Positions 52,301 through 64,000 of a stretch of DNA of 64,000 bases are shown here, piece by piece. Where the stretch lies: assembly GCF_037975245.1 (NCBI RefSeq), contig NC_092579.1, positions 9,105,001 through 9,169,000 of the forward strand. Reading direction: 5' to 3'. The DNA comes from Apostichopus japonicus (Eukaryota > Echinodermata > Holothuroidea > Aspidochirotida > Stichopodidae). Each line of letters begins with the position of its first letter. The first letter of the stretch is position 1. Under the pieces are notes generated by a model. It was given only the letters and a program-made list of their open reading frames with translations. It was not told the origin of the DNA and ran no database searches. The translations under genes were made by a program, and so were the position numbers.

Positions 52301-53107
52301 AAAAAAGGATCATGATATTCCATGAAGAAACTACAAACTAGAAAATCTTTCAAACACGATGAACGATGCAGTAACACGAAGCTGATTTCTAAGATTATCA
52401 GACGACATGAGCATGCGAATTTAAAACGTAAAAATGCACCCTGTGATATTCAACATGATCATTTCATGACTTGGAGGGGGGGGGGGGGGGATCATGAACT
52501 ATACTTTCACTCATACAGTTTATGTCAGTGGGATGATATTCTCTATAACATATACCACCGTTAAAAGTCTTCTTTTGGTCGGACTCTGCAATGTGTGTTA
52601 AATACCGATATATTATCATGATGGCAGTATATGGGAAATTTAAATTTATATTTTATACCAATATATGTTCATTTGTTTGTTTGATCTTGGGTTTGGTTGC
52701 ATTGCAGCCTTCATCTACCAACGCACGATTTATTATTCAGACCTACTGATTATGGATGTAGTTTGTTAAAATGATATCAAACATAACCTCACCTTTTCTC
52801 TTGCTTGTTACGATTGTTCTTACGCAATATTCTGTACCATCGCTGGAAGTGAGCCAACATGCAAAAACGCCAAATCTCTTCCCTGCATTTTTCCTTGACA
52901 ACGGCATTTCTAACAGTCTTCCAAAGTTGGTGTCTTTCTCCTTGGAGAGAGGGAGCCCCTTACCATTAGCCGTGTCAATTGCTCTGCTAATATGCAGGCC
53001 TTCGGTTTCACTTTGTACTCCTAGGACGCCATAAATGAACACAGATACGTCCTCACGGATGCCAACAAACGGTCTTCGCACAATGCAGCTTAGTGAAGAA
53101 GCCACGA
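49376..53107 (-). other. Tie-like Ig-Ig-EGF-EGF-half EGF segment of gene C
   Basis: Five consecutive phase 1-1 exons. Exon 53107-52793: Ig-like with SLSC and FGVFACW cysteines. Exon 52279-52025: Ig-like without the usual cysteine pair but with RWLINGRKM and the DEGLYEV turn. Exon 51540-51406: EGF with CQNGGMCEEATGECVCPPGF. Exon 50785-50660: EGF-like with FCLAGKFGCICGPGYRGMDC. Exon 49455-49376: the first half of an EGF (SPGTYGAGC ... CDPKTGE) and then TGA. Order, spacing and motif style follow the Ig1-Ig2-EGF1-3 part of Tie receptors as remembered; this needs an alignment. In Tie2 that region binds angiopoietin, so a ligand-binding role is possible. Confidence 0.6.
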
Positions 53108-56100
53108 CTGCCAATTGGAGAGAAAATACCGAAACGTTTACAGAACAAATTTGCTTTCGCATTATTGTTAAGGCGGTGGTTTCCGTGCATACAACCAACT
53201 ATTAATTAACAGAGCACATGGACGGACAAAGTATAACATTGTAGAAGACTGCCTTTACAAAGTCTTATTTACAGTAATATTTGATTACTTTAGTATACCC
53301 ACCACAGCTTGGCGCAGGTCCAGACCATTGCGAGTCCTCCTTGCACGTACTTACAGCATTACCCAACAGCTCGAATCCTATGCCACACGTGTATGTAGCT
53401 GTACCTCCTACACGTGCATCGTTGATGATTACCACTCCATTTGTTGGATCAGGCAGTTGCGGACAAGGTACTGTAACCAGACACGGGAAACAACAGTCAT
53501 GATTAATATGGAATTCCGACAAATACATACAATACGAAATACATACAGAAAGGAAAAATGTACCGTTATCAGCAGTACTTTAATATAGTAAAAGGCAAAA
53601 ATACACGTCTCTGTATATCCACAACCTAGGTTTTAAATAAGAAAAATAGTTTTTACCACTTTATGAAATCAGTCATTCTTTTCATTGCACGACCTAGATG
53701 ACAATCAATCATCCTTCTCTAGATGTCATATGGTAAGAACATCCTTGAGTAAGCTGGAAATCAAACGATTACTAAAAGAATATGTGAGAAACATTTTGTC
53801 CTTCAGTCTAAGTATCGGTGTTTCTGATCATGTTCGTTTAAGCTCTACGTATACATACCACCGACAGCCGCATTTTCTGCAATAACGTCCATGGCCATTG
53901 CTACAGCTGTGCGGGTGATAGCAGCAAACTCACTGTCTCCAGTTGCTAGAAAATCAAATTCACAGGCGGTATCACCATTGCAGACTGCTTCAAGCATTTC
54001 AGGTAAGACACTTGGATTTGATGGTTCAAAATCTGGGGTGTATCCTAAATCGGTAAATCCGTCATGTGTCTCTCCAGACTGGTAGTAAAGACACGATTCC
54101 GACATGGTTATTTCCCCTGCAACAAAATATTAGGGTAAGTACAATAAATGCTATGAGATTTCAAGGTTTTTTTTAAATACTACACACATAATCTTCGCGT
54201 CTGTCACTATCCAGAATCAGAATGATCACAAGTTTGAAAACACAGAATAATGTACACCGATGTAAACTTAGTTTAAACATACCGCAACTGTGATGCACGT
54301 AAGTATTGAATCGCCATTAAAATTGTTTTTCTTGGTTCAGTTTCTTTGAAAATATTCAGATTTTAAACATAGTTCACTTTGCAGATACCGACTAATAATC
54401 ATATATGTTGCGTTAAAATGTGTCAAGTTGATTAGCTCACAATTGGATGAATATAAACATGTCCTCAAATAAATATTACGATGCCTAGATGTGAAAAGGA
54501 ACTCAAGTGACTGTTTAAAATATGGTGTTGATTGTAGTGCAAATCCACGTAGCAACTATTAAAATGATGCCATATATTGCCTGAATCACTCATGAAAACG
54601 TCAAGACATATCAATTATAGGTATTTTTCACCCACAGGTTTGATGATTTCTTTGTCAGGGTTATCGCAATATTTTTCACGTTACCCGGCTACCAACGAAC
54701 GGAAACGAAATCTTGTTGTTCCCTTTCAATTAACAATCTTGATATAATTTTTATTTTCTTCTAAACTTACACGAAATACCAAACTGATGTAACTCTTCAA
54801 TACTGCTATCTTTGTCGTAGACCGTTCCATCTTTGGCCATAAAATCATCTGTATCATTGTCGTTCCATGTGCCGAGCAACCCTCTTGTCTCTGTGCCGTT
54901 TGGTCGTAAGCCTGTAGATGCTACCGTAATAACACCTTCACTTCCTGTGTTCCCGTTGAAGTACAGACCCAAGCCAAAGTCATAGGCGACCCAAAGGCTG
55001 TTAGTCGATTCAAAAATTCCGTTTCTGCCAAGGGTTATTGTAAATCCTGTAAGGAAAGAAGGCAATGTTTGCAGTGATCATTCCTGTACCGTGTATCTTT
55101 ATGTCTGAGCATATATCAACTCCATAGATGAAGAACCATTTCAAATTTATTTGTAAACCTTATTAATTAAAATGTATTATGAAATGAGATGAACTGATAT
55201 TTTACCATTATACTCTGTTACATTGCTGCTTTGAAAGCTAACGAAGTCCCATTCTTGATCTGTAGATTGACTGTTTCTCACCCAGGCGTCTAGACCTCCA
55301 CCAGCTCGAACTCCAACATGCAAGGTGTCGTTGCCTTTGACGCAAGCACCAACTGCTTTGATGACAGTAGCTGTGCCGCCTTCAGAGGTAACATATGCAA
55401 AGAGGAAAAATCCATAAGCAAACTGTTAAAACTGCAAGTAAAAGGTTTTTTTTCTAAATTAGGAAGCATTGATTTTTTTAAATCAAGTATGAGCTATTTA
55501 AATTTACAACAAAGTCGAGGTCAGACTCACTCGCTGTCGCAGCATTTCTTGATTGAAGAACGACGTCACGATCTCCAACATCAACCATTTGAAATTCTCC
55601 CAAACCATTGAATGTGTACATATTGCCGTCGAAAGTCAAGATATGAGGATCACCTGTACACAACCCTGAAAATAAACAAGTTTCAAAATACACGTCGATA
55701 CTTACAGTTCGTCATTGCTCTTCATTTTTTTATAGTGAGTTATATAGGAAGCATTCAATGTGAGGTATATAGGGAACATTCAATATGAGGTATATAGGAA
55801 ACATTCAATGTTAGGTATATAGGAAACATTCAATGTAAGTTATATGGGAAACATTCAACGGAAAGTATATAGGAAACAGTTAATGTGAGGTATATAGGGA
55901 ACAGTTAATGTGAGGTATATAGGGAACATTTAATGTGAGGTATATAGGAAACATTCAATGTAAGTTGTATGGGGAAAATTCAAATTAAGGTATATTGGAA
56001 ACAGTTAATGTATAAATTATTAGTGCAGGCTGGGGGATGACTATAAAAAATACGAAGAAAGGGAAATTAAACTGACCAATTGTCGGAGCCACATAACCAG

Positions 56101-59100
56101 CGCAATCTGGTGCTGGACGTAGCTTTCTAAAACAATTACAAGTTACTGTGTCAGACCGTTGACAACAGTGGTAATAAGGAAAAACATCTAATAGTAAATG
56201 TGATAGCCATGGGATTTTTCCTGCGCTCTTGTAGGGCCTGCATCCTGCTTGATGAGCGCGGTATGAGAAACTTGCTCCCAGAGTTTTCGTAGTAAGCAAA
56301 TCACCAGAGCAACAGTCATAGCAACACTGCTGGCCATTACAATCGTCACCATCGTCACCGGTACTGTTTCAAGACAAACGTTACGTTTACAAGTTAAAAC
56401 GTTCTTTATTACGCTATCGTCTAAAGTACCAATCTTTGATGGAGAGGAAGTTAAACAATTAATTAACCAAAAACAAAAATCCAACGAAATAAGAGGCGTT
56501 TAAACATTCTGACAAAGTGTTGTAGGATGTAAGTGAATGAGTAACGAGACATAGAAGTGTTAAGATGTCATTAATGTAAGCCCTTCATTTGTTCCTTTCT
56601 TCAAATTATTATGGTCACGTTAGTTATAGAACAACCATTGAAACTCATGCTTAATTGCTTAACAGAAACCACCAGAAAAACACAAACATTTATTCGGCTT
56701 TGCACATCAATGGCAGGATTTTGAGATTTGTTATGTCACAAAGGACAAAAGGTGCCCTATTGTGGAACTGCTTTGTTCTTAAGCCTTATTTTAATATTTT
56801 CAAAAGAAGCTTAAGGTTTGTGAAGACACGATACTTTTAAACATGTTAATTTCTATTTCCTACTCGTTTTTGCCTTTAATGGAGGCGATCTTTTTTCAGA
56901 TTATGCTATTATCTGGTAAGGAATTTACAGGTCTTCTTATTATTAGGTACATCAAAGCTAAATGGTTTCACTTTCTGGGGTTAGCGTTGTTATCAAGTTC
57001 TCAGACCATGTCCGATAACGGACGAGATGTGCTAACAACAATGAACGAATTACCACTGAAAGAAACATTAAAATCGTCTTACTTTGCTTGTCTTGTCCGG
57101 AAGCACTTAACACCGTCGCATGCTTGACAATTGTTCATATTACATTGGCAACTAGAAATGGGAACGAAACGTCCTCCGTCTGTTATGGCTTGGTTCAGAG
57201 AGCACGGACATGGTACCTTATTGATGATGCTAAGTGACGCTGAATTGCTGCTCTCACCCCAAACATCTTTACACCATTGACCAGAGACAAGAGGACAGAG
57301 CCATTGTAGTGGATGGAAATCACTCCATATCGCTCGACCACTGCAAACAAAAGCGTACCAATCCCACTATCAACATGTAAAAATGAAATCTCAAAAACTA
57401 CAGTATCCGTTGATAAGAGGTTTGCAATAAATTAATAATTAATAAACTATTCGTGATTTAAGTCTGGAAAAGACAAGTGATCAAGCATCCTTACCTGTTA
57501 AGGTCTCTTATGCGAATGGCACCGATACTGGTGCAATCTTGGTTGTCATCGCAGAGTGTGTCCTGAGTTGATCCCTCCACTACGAAAAGTTCGTCCGCAA
57601 CGTTGACGTCGTTTGAAAATTCATAAAGTAACTTAATCTCTGGCGCACTATTAGTCGGTTCACAATACCCTATCACCTCTACAGAAACTTGAGTTGTGTC
57701 GATTGGAAAATCCGTCTGGCTCCAAAGTACCGTTCCCCCAAGTGTCCAAGTGTCGAACGAATTGTCTGGAATTACCTCAGGCGTTACATCAGAAGGACTT
57801 ACTGCATAAAATGGTACAAATAACTTAAAGTTGAAATACACTGCAGACATGCAAGACAGGTATATTTGTCATTAATACCGTCCTCAATACAGGCAAAGTA
57901 CATATTAACGTTTTTGTTTCAATGACAGTTTCGGAATGACGGTCGTTCATCGATAAAATGTGAGCAACAAATTCGTTACGGTTTAAAAATGCCTTTTGAT
58001 TTATTCGCGTCTCCTTGTTTCTTAAAATTATTTGACATCCAACCAATTCATGTAATCCAACCCTCCTCCTTCCTTTCTGCTCTACTAAAAAGCGCTGATA
58101 TTCATAACCCTTTATTTTTGAAAAAGGAGGCAAATATGAGTACACCAATACCGTGTTTTCTGAATACCAGAAAATTAAATAAATCGGGGTTACACCTTCT
58201 GGGTAGAAAGAAACTTTATTATTCTTTACGAATTATGAGACACAGAACTCTATAGCACCGTTTTCAATTAGCGATAATTGTCAAAGTATAATTAAGGGAC
58301 AAAGTGGGTATCACATATTAAGTGGCATAATGGCAAAACATGGCTAATCAAATGTTTGTTGTAACTCTCCGCATGATATTTGCTCATTATTTTCTATCCT
58401 GTATGAAAGGCCACAATAATGCAACTATTACAGTAATATTTCATAACAATCTGCTGCATGTTGTGAGAAGGATTATCGATCTATATTGATTAGATTATTT
58501 CATGAAATTTTTGGTACTCTTTAGGGGATATCCTGACCGTAATAGCTTATTATGATATCAATTTGACAAAGAAATATGGAGTAAGGTTTTAATCAATGCA
58601 GCAATTTGTCCAGGGAGTTGCATATCAATTATGAATCATACATTTATTAACTATTTACATACACTTCGATAAATATTCACTCTGTCAACATTTTAAAGGA
58701 GCTGATCATTTAGAAATGTTATCATAGGCAGCATTTGAATTTCAACTACACTCACAATAGCTGAAAGTTCCATGAAAGTCGAAATTGACGCCGCCATCAA
58801 GAGATATTTCGACGACAATTGGTCCAACACGGAGGCAGACTGGAGTGGCGCATTCAGCCAAGCTGTCAGATGTTACAGTACCGTTGACCGTCTGTGTTCC
58901 AAATCTACATACTACATTTGAGGTTTCCATGTCAAAACAGGGACCAATGATAGAAACAATTGTGCCTCCAAGCATGACACCCGATGATGGAGATAATCCA
59001 ACACGACCTGTTATCCAATGAGAATTTATTTGAATTTAGTTTTACTTTATGCATGGTTGCAACTTGGTTATCCATCGCAATGATTCGCCCTAAACAGGAT

Positions 59101-62100
59101 CCTAGCATTGGTTCTATCAAATACTAGTAATTGAGACTTTCATAATTTGAAGAGATTTGTTAATCGTCAACATTTCCCACAAGTGACTGAAGTAGTAGCA
59201 GTTACAAAGTAGGGGATGAGTGGCTCTTAGATCCTCTCCCAAAAACCTTCAATTCAGAAGTCAGATTGTGAATTCCGAGGCATAGTTGGACAGTAAATGA
59301 GATCTATAACGAGATTAAGATGTACGGTTGTGGTAATCAATACATTAATTTTTTTGGTGTGAAATTAAAACCGAAAGTGTATAAGACTAAATGACTAAAC
59401 GCAAGAAAAAAATCTCACGATTGAACCACTGACGAAGGAGGTGGGGCCATAGACCTCTGTTTCTGCCACCCCCCCAGCCCCACATCGTTGTCCACGAGAT
59501 ACTATATGATTACGTACCATTGCTGCTGCAACTAAAGCCTTCGATCATATCACCATCGACTTTGAATACCCATCGTCCTGGTATTCCTATATTTGAATTC
59601 TCCATCAAATCAAGAACTCTGTCACTTCGAGATCCCGGTAAGGGGAAGCTTCTATTACCATCACCTGCGTTGAACCCGGCCTGTGAAAGATTGGAAGCAA
59701 ATGTTGCAAATTCGGGTTAATCGATTACTGCATGTAAAACATACCGATATGTCTTACATTATGTTTTAGATTAATTCTTCGAACAGGTTTATATTTAGCT
59801 TTAATATAAGTTTATATATTTATCTATTTTGAACTAGTAATGATATCTCTTGATGTAATCCTCTACTAGGAAGAAACTAAATATTGTATGACTGGTAGTT
59901 TGTAATGTTACAAGGACTAAAGTAATATATAAAGTTATAAATGTCTATTAATTTCATTTGCGTTTTTATATCAATTACGATGTAACGTCGAAAAAAATGT
60001 TTAGAGGATGTATTAGAAGCTGCGATTATCTTGCGCTTTTTCCGTGCGGAAGACACTTTGTTATGAATAACATCATCAAAAAACCTGCTAACAGTGTTCT
60101 TTCTATTAATTTAAATTTGTACAAGTAAACAGTCATGTTCCGTGATGCTTAAGTAGCTTTCTGAGTTGGCATTGTATAATGATGCGACGCTACTTGATGG
60201 TTAAATCTCGAAGAATAGCGCAATCATCAGCTTGTTAAGTTTCATGTGTTCATATAATAGTTCCAAGTTACTTTACTTTAAAAAAGCGACTCTTTAAGCT
60301 TCATTCGATACAACAGTACTATGGGGTTTCTTAGCACATTAATACATTACAATGTTACTTGGAGTATTATTATGTTTATACTTGATTATTTTGCTGAAGC
60401 TGCCAACAGCTCCCCTCACATACCAATACAGCAAGTTAACGAAACTGCATCCATAGTTAAAGAAATCTGTCTCTAAACCATACCTTTCTGCCCTAAACCA
60501 AAACCTTCTTATATATAGAATACACCCACGCCCACACCCACACAGAACAAAATAGGGTAAATGTTAAACATGTACAATTAATATTCATATTAATAAATTA
60601 TTAATATATTCTTGTATTAATTTGATATAGTCTGGTGTGCGGCATTCTGAAGTAAATACAATAATGAAACATAATAACATTGCAAGACCACAAGCATTGA
60701 AAAGAATAAGGGTGGGGGGAGGGGGCAATGGCAATCTCAATGAAACACAAGCATTGAGAAGTAAAGGGGAGCGGTGGCAACGTAAACGAAACCGAGCATA
60801 GCGAAGTTTAGGGGAACAGTAGCAAACTCAATGAACACAATTATTGATACGTATAGGGGAGCGGATGCAACCTAAATGAAACACAAGCATTGAGAAGTTT
60901 AGGGGAGCGGATACAACCTAAATGAAACACAAGCATTGAGAAGTTTAGGGGAGCGGATGCAGCCTAAATGAAACACAAGCATTGGGAAGTTTAGGGGAGC
61001 GGTGGCAACCTAAATGAAACACAAGAATTGAGAAGTAAAGGGGAGCGGTGGCAACCTCACGCAAACATTGAGAAGGTTAGGGGAGCGGTGGCAACCAAAT
61101 AAAACTCAAGCATTGAGAAGTTTAGGGAAGCGGTGGCAACCTAACATGAGCATTGAGAAGTATAGGGGAGCGGTGGCAACCTTAATGGAAATCATTAGAG
61201 ACTGGTACTGTTCATAATCAATAGATAATTTACATTTTGAAATGTTGACAACTTATGAGCATTTGCTGTTATTGAATACATACCTTGTCAGACTCTAGTA
61301 CTAGCTAATTAGCTGAGATTGATGTCTTACCAAGTGAGGGTGCAGACGATAATGTACTTTGGCAACAATATGATGCTTTTAACGAATGAACAAATGATAA
61401 ATAGTTCTTTTCCTTATTTAGGTTTTTCCCCTTTTCCCCAGTGGATTACCGGTGTGGGCGAGGGGAGGCGTGTTATTCAAAGGAGTGAATGAATGAATGT
61501 TGTTACCACAAACATATAGGTGTGGGGTTCCCATCTTGTGTCAGTATGTTTATACGAAGTTAAGATGGACAGACTCTATAATATTTGGTCGCGATCCACT
61601 TCAAAAGTTCATCAGTAAATGACACTGACAACATTGTACTGGTGACCACGTGCAGTCATCGTACACGATTTAGTAGAGATTTTATTATTAAGGTTCAATC
61701 CACATATTACACCATCCACAACAACAAAACCATAGGGGCGTATCATGATTATGGGAAGTATCAATATGCCAGATATTTGTTTCTTGTTTTTCCTGGATTA
61801 AAAGCTAGTCCAAATCTGATATGGCCCTGCCCATCATGAATATTTACTGAAGAACAGAACAATGGCAATGAATACATGTCAAAGGTCAAGTATCATGTCC
61901 ATGCCAAAAAGGAAGTTTCTATCTAATATAGTTGTTGTGGAATTCAGTGGCATATAGGAAGGGACTTTTGAGTGGGGGGGGGGGGCTGAAGACTGATTGC
62001 CGGCCTGGGGGAGGGGTCTAAGAGGAGGGGTGTCCCCCCTTTGGATTATTTTGCATTTCCAGGTGGCCTCAGATGCAATTTGGTGCAATATAGCACACTT

Positions 62101-64000
62101 CAACACCCACTCCATTTTGTAAATAATTTTGCATTTTCACCTGGCCTTAGATGCAATTTGGTGCTCCAAATGAGATTTTTTTCTCATTTGGAAATGAAAA
62201 AGGGGTTTTCTGACTTGCGAAGCGGGGGGGGGCGGAATGATACTTCCGCCCCACCATATTTTTCACTGGGGGGTTGGCGCCTCCCACCCCCAGCCCCCCC
62301 GGTTCCTACGCCCTTGGGGAATTACTGATTATCAGGTCAAATCCCGCCCAAAATTAACATGAATACGATCCATTAAAGAAAACATAGGGACCATCACTGG
62401 GCTGCGGTGTATCACTGTGCCAAGTATCAACACAAAATACCGTACCCGTTCTTGATATTTCATGTTCATAAGGTATTTTGAGCTAAATCCGATATTTTTC
62501 CGCCTATCAGGAATACTTAACAAGCTATAAAGGAATAGCACTGAGGGCATTTCAATTATCAATCAATAATTCGTCCTTGAGCATTCCAAATGAAGGTGAT
62601 TACAAAGCCCGATTGACGTCATGGCCATTTATTCTGCTCTATTGTTCCAATGAATGTAGAATTATCACAGTGATATGAAATGCCAATCACATATATAAGA
62701 TACAACTGTATGAACAAACACAATGATAGCAAGACCGTTCAATTTCAGCAACCGAAAAGGGTACCACAAAATCTGTTGTGTGCGTGCCATTTCCTAACCA
62801 GATGTCCCTCTTAACAATTCCAAGTTAACCTCAATGAAGCACCAAAACGCTCCATTGATAACTGAGATTCTTTGCATAAGTTACCAAAGTGGTATTCGAG
62901 GAGCTATTTGGCAAATCATGATGTTGAGGAAACCATGAGGCTGAGCCCTCGAATGTCGAATTTTATGTCGAACCAACTGCGTCAAAGGCATCTAGTCTAT
63001 AAGATAAACTGTCTTAGGTCGGGTTCTTTTGTTTGCTATTTCGCTCTCAATTTTTCCTTAGAAAAAGATTATCCATTCTGTTTAAACTCTGACTTTCACT
63101 TGCAAAATAGGTAACGTTACCATAACTTTATGAATTGTTACGATTACTATATCGACACAGACTGTGCTATTTACTGACCATATTCCCAATTGTTAATCTG
63201 CTGCTGCCCAGCTAACAAAATTACGTTTTTTATGACGGTATATTTACATACCATTCACGTTGTATTAACGTTAGTAAGTTACGTTGCAGTAACAAAACTT
63301 TGTAGACCCCAGGGACGTGATATTTTGATCAAAACTAACGTTATATTTACGTTGTTACTACGTTATTTTGTAACTTTTTGTTGCTACATTATATATTAAC
63401 GTCGCATTAACGTTTATGTATATAGCCTTTTTTACGGAGTTGTTGCAACGTGCATACAACGAGATTTCGCGACGTTAACGGCTTCTAACGCGCGAACGTA
63501 GTAGATGTTTGTCACGGTGTGCCATCATCAAATTGCTGGGTGGAAAGTACTGCACAGAAATCTGACGTTACAGAAAAATTCTGAAATCAACCTACGTAAC
63601 GAATAGGTCTCTTTAATTCTGAGAGCGTTTCATCTGTTGTTTTTATTTAAAAACTGGGTTCCTCATAGCGAGCAGACATCAATGGTGCCTTGGATGGCTA
63701 GAAAAAGTGTCACGTGAGTTCACGCATTTATAGAAACAGTAAAGGGTAGTCATGTTTTAACTTGTGAAAGCATTAAATATGCATGGGTATATATACCTGT
63801 GCTTGCAATCCCCCTAGTCCATTCGCCTGTCCATTGATGTCCTCATTTGCTCCAGTTGTCCAATCTAATTCACCATAGTTAAAGATTACGAAAGTCGAGT
63901 AGAACTTGTAAATGAATTCGGGAATGCCAAAGACAATGTAATCGTCACTTGGTTCCACATATGCAGTTATAATTACAGCCTGAAATGTATTCATCTGTGG
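49376..64000 (-). CDS. Gene C: NIDO-AMOP-VWD-sushi protein with Tie-like Ig-Ig-EGF end (5' partial)
   Basis: Exons in transcript order: 64000(partial)-63797, 59680-59518, 59007-58756, 57801-57495, 57340-57083, 56363-56077, 55665-55531, 55379-55206, 55046-54771, 54116-53859, 53470-53303, 53107-52793, 52279-52025, 51540-51406, 50785-50660, 49455-49376. About 1130 residues are visible. NIDO: NTFQAVII, FVIFNYGELDWTTG, then GFNAGDG and PGRWVFKVDG. Next an IPT/TIG-like exon (GVMLGGTIVSIIGPCFD), an AMOP region (WCKDVWGESS, QCCYDCCSG, LPYY-like FPYYHCCQ) and VWD (CTGDPHILTFDG ... GLLGTWND). A sushi domain spans VPCPQLPDPTNG to PSC. Two Ig-like exons and EGF units (NGGMCEEATGECVCPPGFTG) follow, with TGA at 49378-49376. 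NIDO-AMOP-VWD-sushi is the core of MUC4/SUSD2-type adhesive proteins. No membrane segment is seen, so secretion is likely. From the TIG exon's start and from VWD to the end, module boundaries are phase 1. The NIDO exon at the window edge may begin at 63995 or continue upstream. Confidence 0.8.
55735..56015. repeat. 26-bp minisatellite in gene C intron
   Basis: Ten or eleven copies of GTGAGGTATATAGGAAACAT TCAAT with point changes, between the AMOP-C exon (56363-56077) and the first VWD exon (55665-55531), ending about 60 bp from the exon-6 donor. Confidence 0.92.
60695..61190. repeat. 46-bp minisatellite in gene C intron
   Basis: About eleven copies of a unit containing AATGAAACACAAGCATTGAG and AAGTTTAGGGGAGCGG, with an exact 46-bp period in the centre (60901-60995) and truncated units towards both ends. 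It lies in the long intron that splits the NIDO domain. Confidence 0.92.
62000..62320. repeat. Repeat-like G/C-run segment with internal duplication
   Basis: TTTTGCATTTCCAGGTGGCC TCAGATGCAATTTGGTGC at about 62048 recurs as TTTTGCATTTTCACCTGGCC TTAGATGCAATTTGGTGC at about 62127. Poly-G and poly-C runs and GGTTCCTACGCCC follow, resembling a transposon end. Family unknown. Confidence 0.5.
63215..63500. repeat. ACGTT-rich degenerate segment
   Basis: ACGTT/AACGT motifs recur about fifteen times (TTAACGTTAG, TTACGTTGCAG, TAACGTTATATTTACGTTG, TTAACGTCGC and so on). There is no fixed period. It may be a worn repeat. It sits about 300 bp from the NIDO exon of gene C. Confidence 0.45.

Noticed and set aside
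52322-52564. 80-codon + strand frame between gene C exons
   Set aside because: It contains a poly-G run and lies antisense within a gene C intron without splice or homology support.
60695-61190. Regularly spaced repeats considered as a CRISPR array
   Set aside because: Contiguous 46-bp tandem units without unique spacers, in an intron of an animal gene.

Overview
The window is AT-rich metazoan nuclear DNA: small exons with GT..AG introns, receptor-type extracellular modules, non-LTR retrotransposon remnants with (TTA)n or AT-rich tails, and many tandem and foldback repeats. The gene families and the repeat style suggest a marine invertebrate deuterostome, most likely an echinoderm. That placement is inference; no single sequence here proves it.

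Three gene models can be supported by splice sites, reading phase and homology within the window. Gene A (+, 6922..21923) and gene B (-, 41748..28274) are paralogous receptor tyrosine kinases arranged tail to tail. Each is reconstructed as 17 coding exons with the same intron phases at every junction. Each has a signal peptide, two FN3-like domains, one membrane segment, a complete kinase domain and a short acidic tail. Both carry HGDLAARN in place of HRDLAARN and SME/SLE in place of APE. Gene C (-, from beyond the window end to 49376) is a large secreted modular protein: NIDO, an IPT/TIG-like segment, AMOP, VWD, sushi, then two Ig-like domains and EGF repeats that stop halfway through the third EGF. 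The Ig-Ig-EGF end looks like the ligand-binding half of a Tie receptor. The neighbouring kinases look like the FN3-TM-kinase half without the Ig/EGF part.

Layout: 1-2.5 kb holds a doubtful, apparently frameshifted minus-strand gene fragment. 2.9-3.7 kb holds two degenerate palindromic repeat arrays. 5.3-6.8 kb is a decayed non-LTR retrotransposon. 6.9-21.9 kb is gene A, with another 5'-truncated retrotransposon (about 10.1-11.6 kb) in intron 2 and a repeat array made from its own exon-2 splice donor. 21.9-28.3 kb is the repeat-rich gap between the two kinase 3' ends. 28.3-41.7 kb is gene B, whose introns hold a U2-snRNA-headed element, a tRNA-derived SINE, a foldback repeat and tandem repeats. 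41.7-49.4 kb is intergenic, with two inverted-repeat transposon-like elements and a 132-bp tandem repeat. 49.4-64.0 kb is gene C, with 26-bp and 46-bp minisatellites in its introns.

All coordinates and translations were worked out by eye. Exon ends are backed mainly by the exact A/B match in exon length and phase. Expression, UTRs and polyadenylation sites were not determined.
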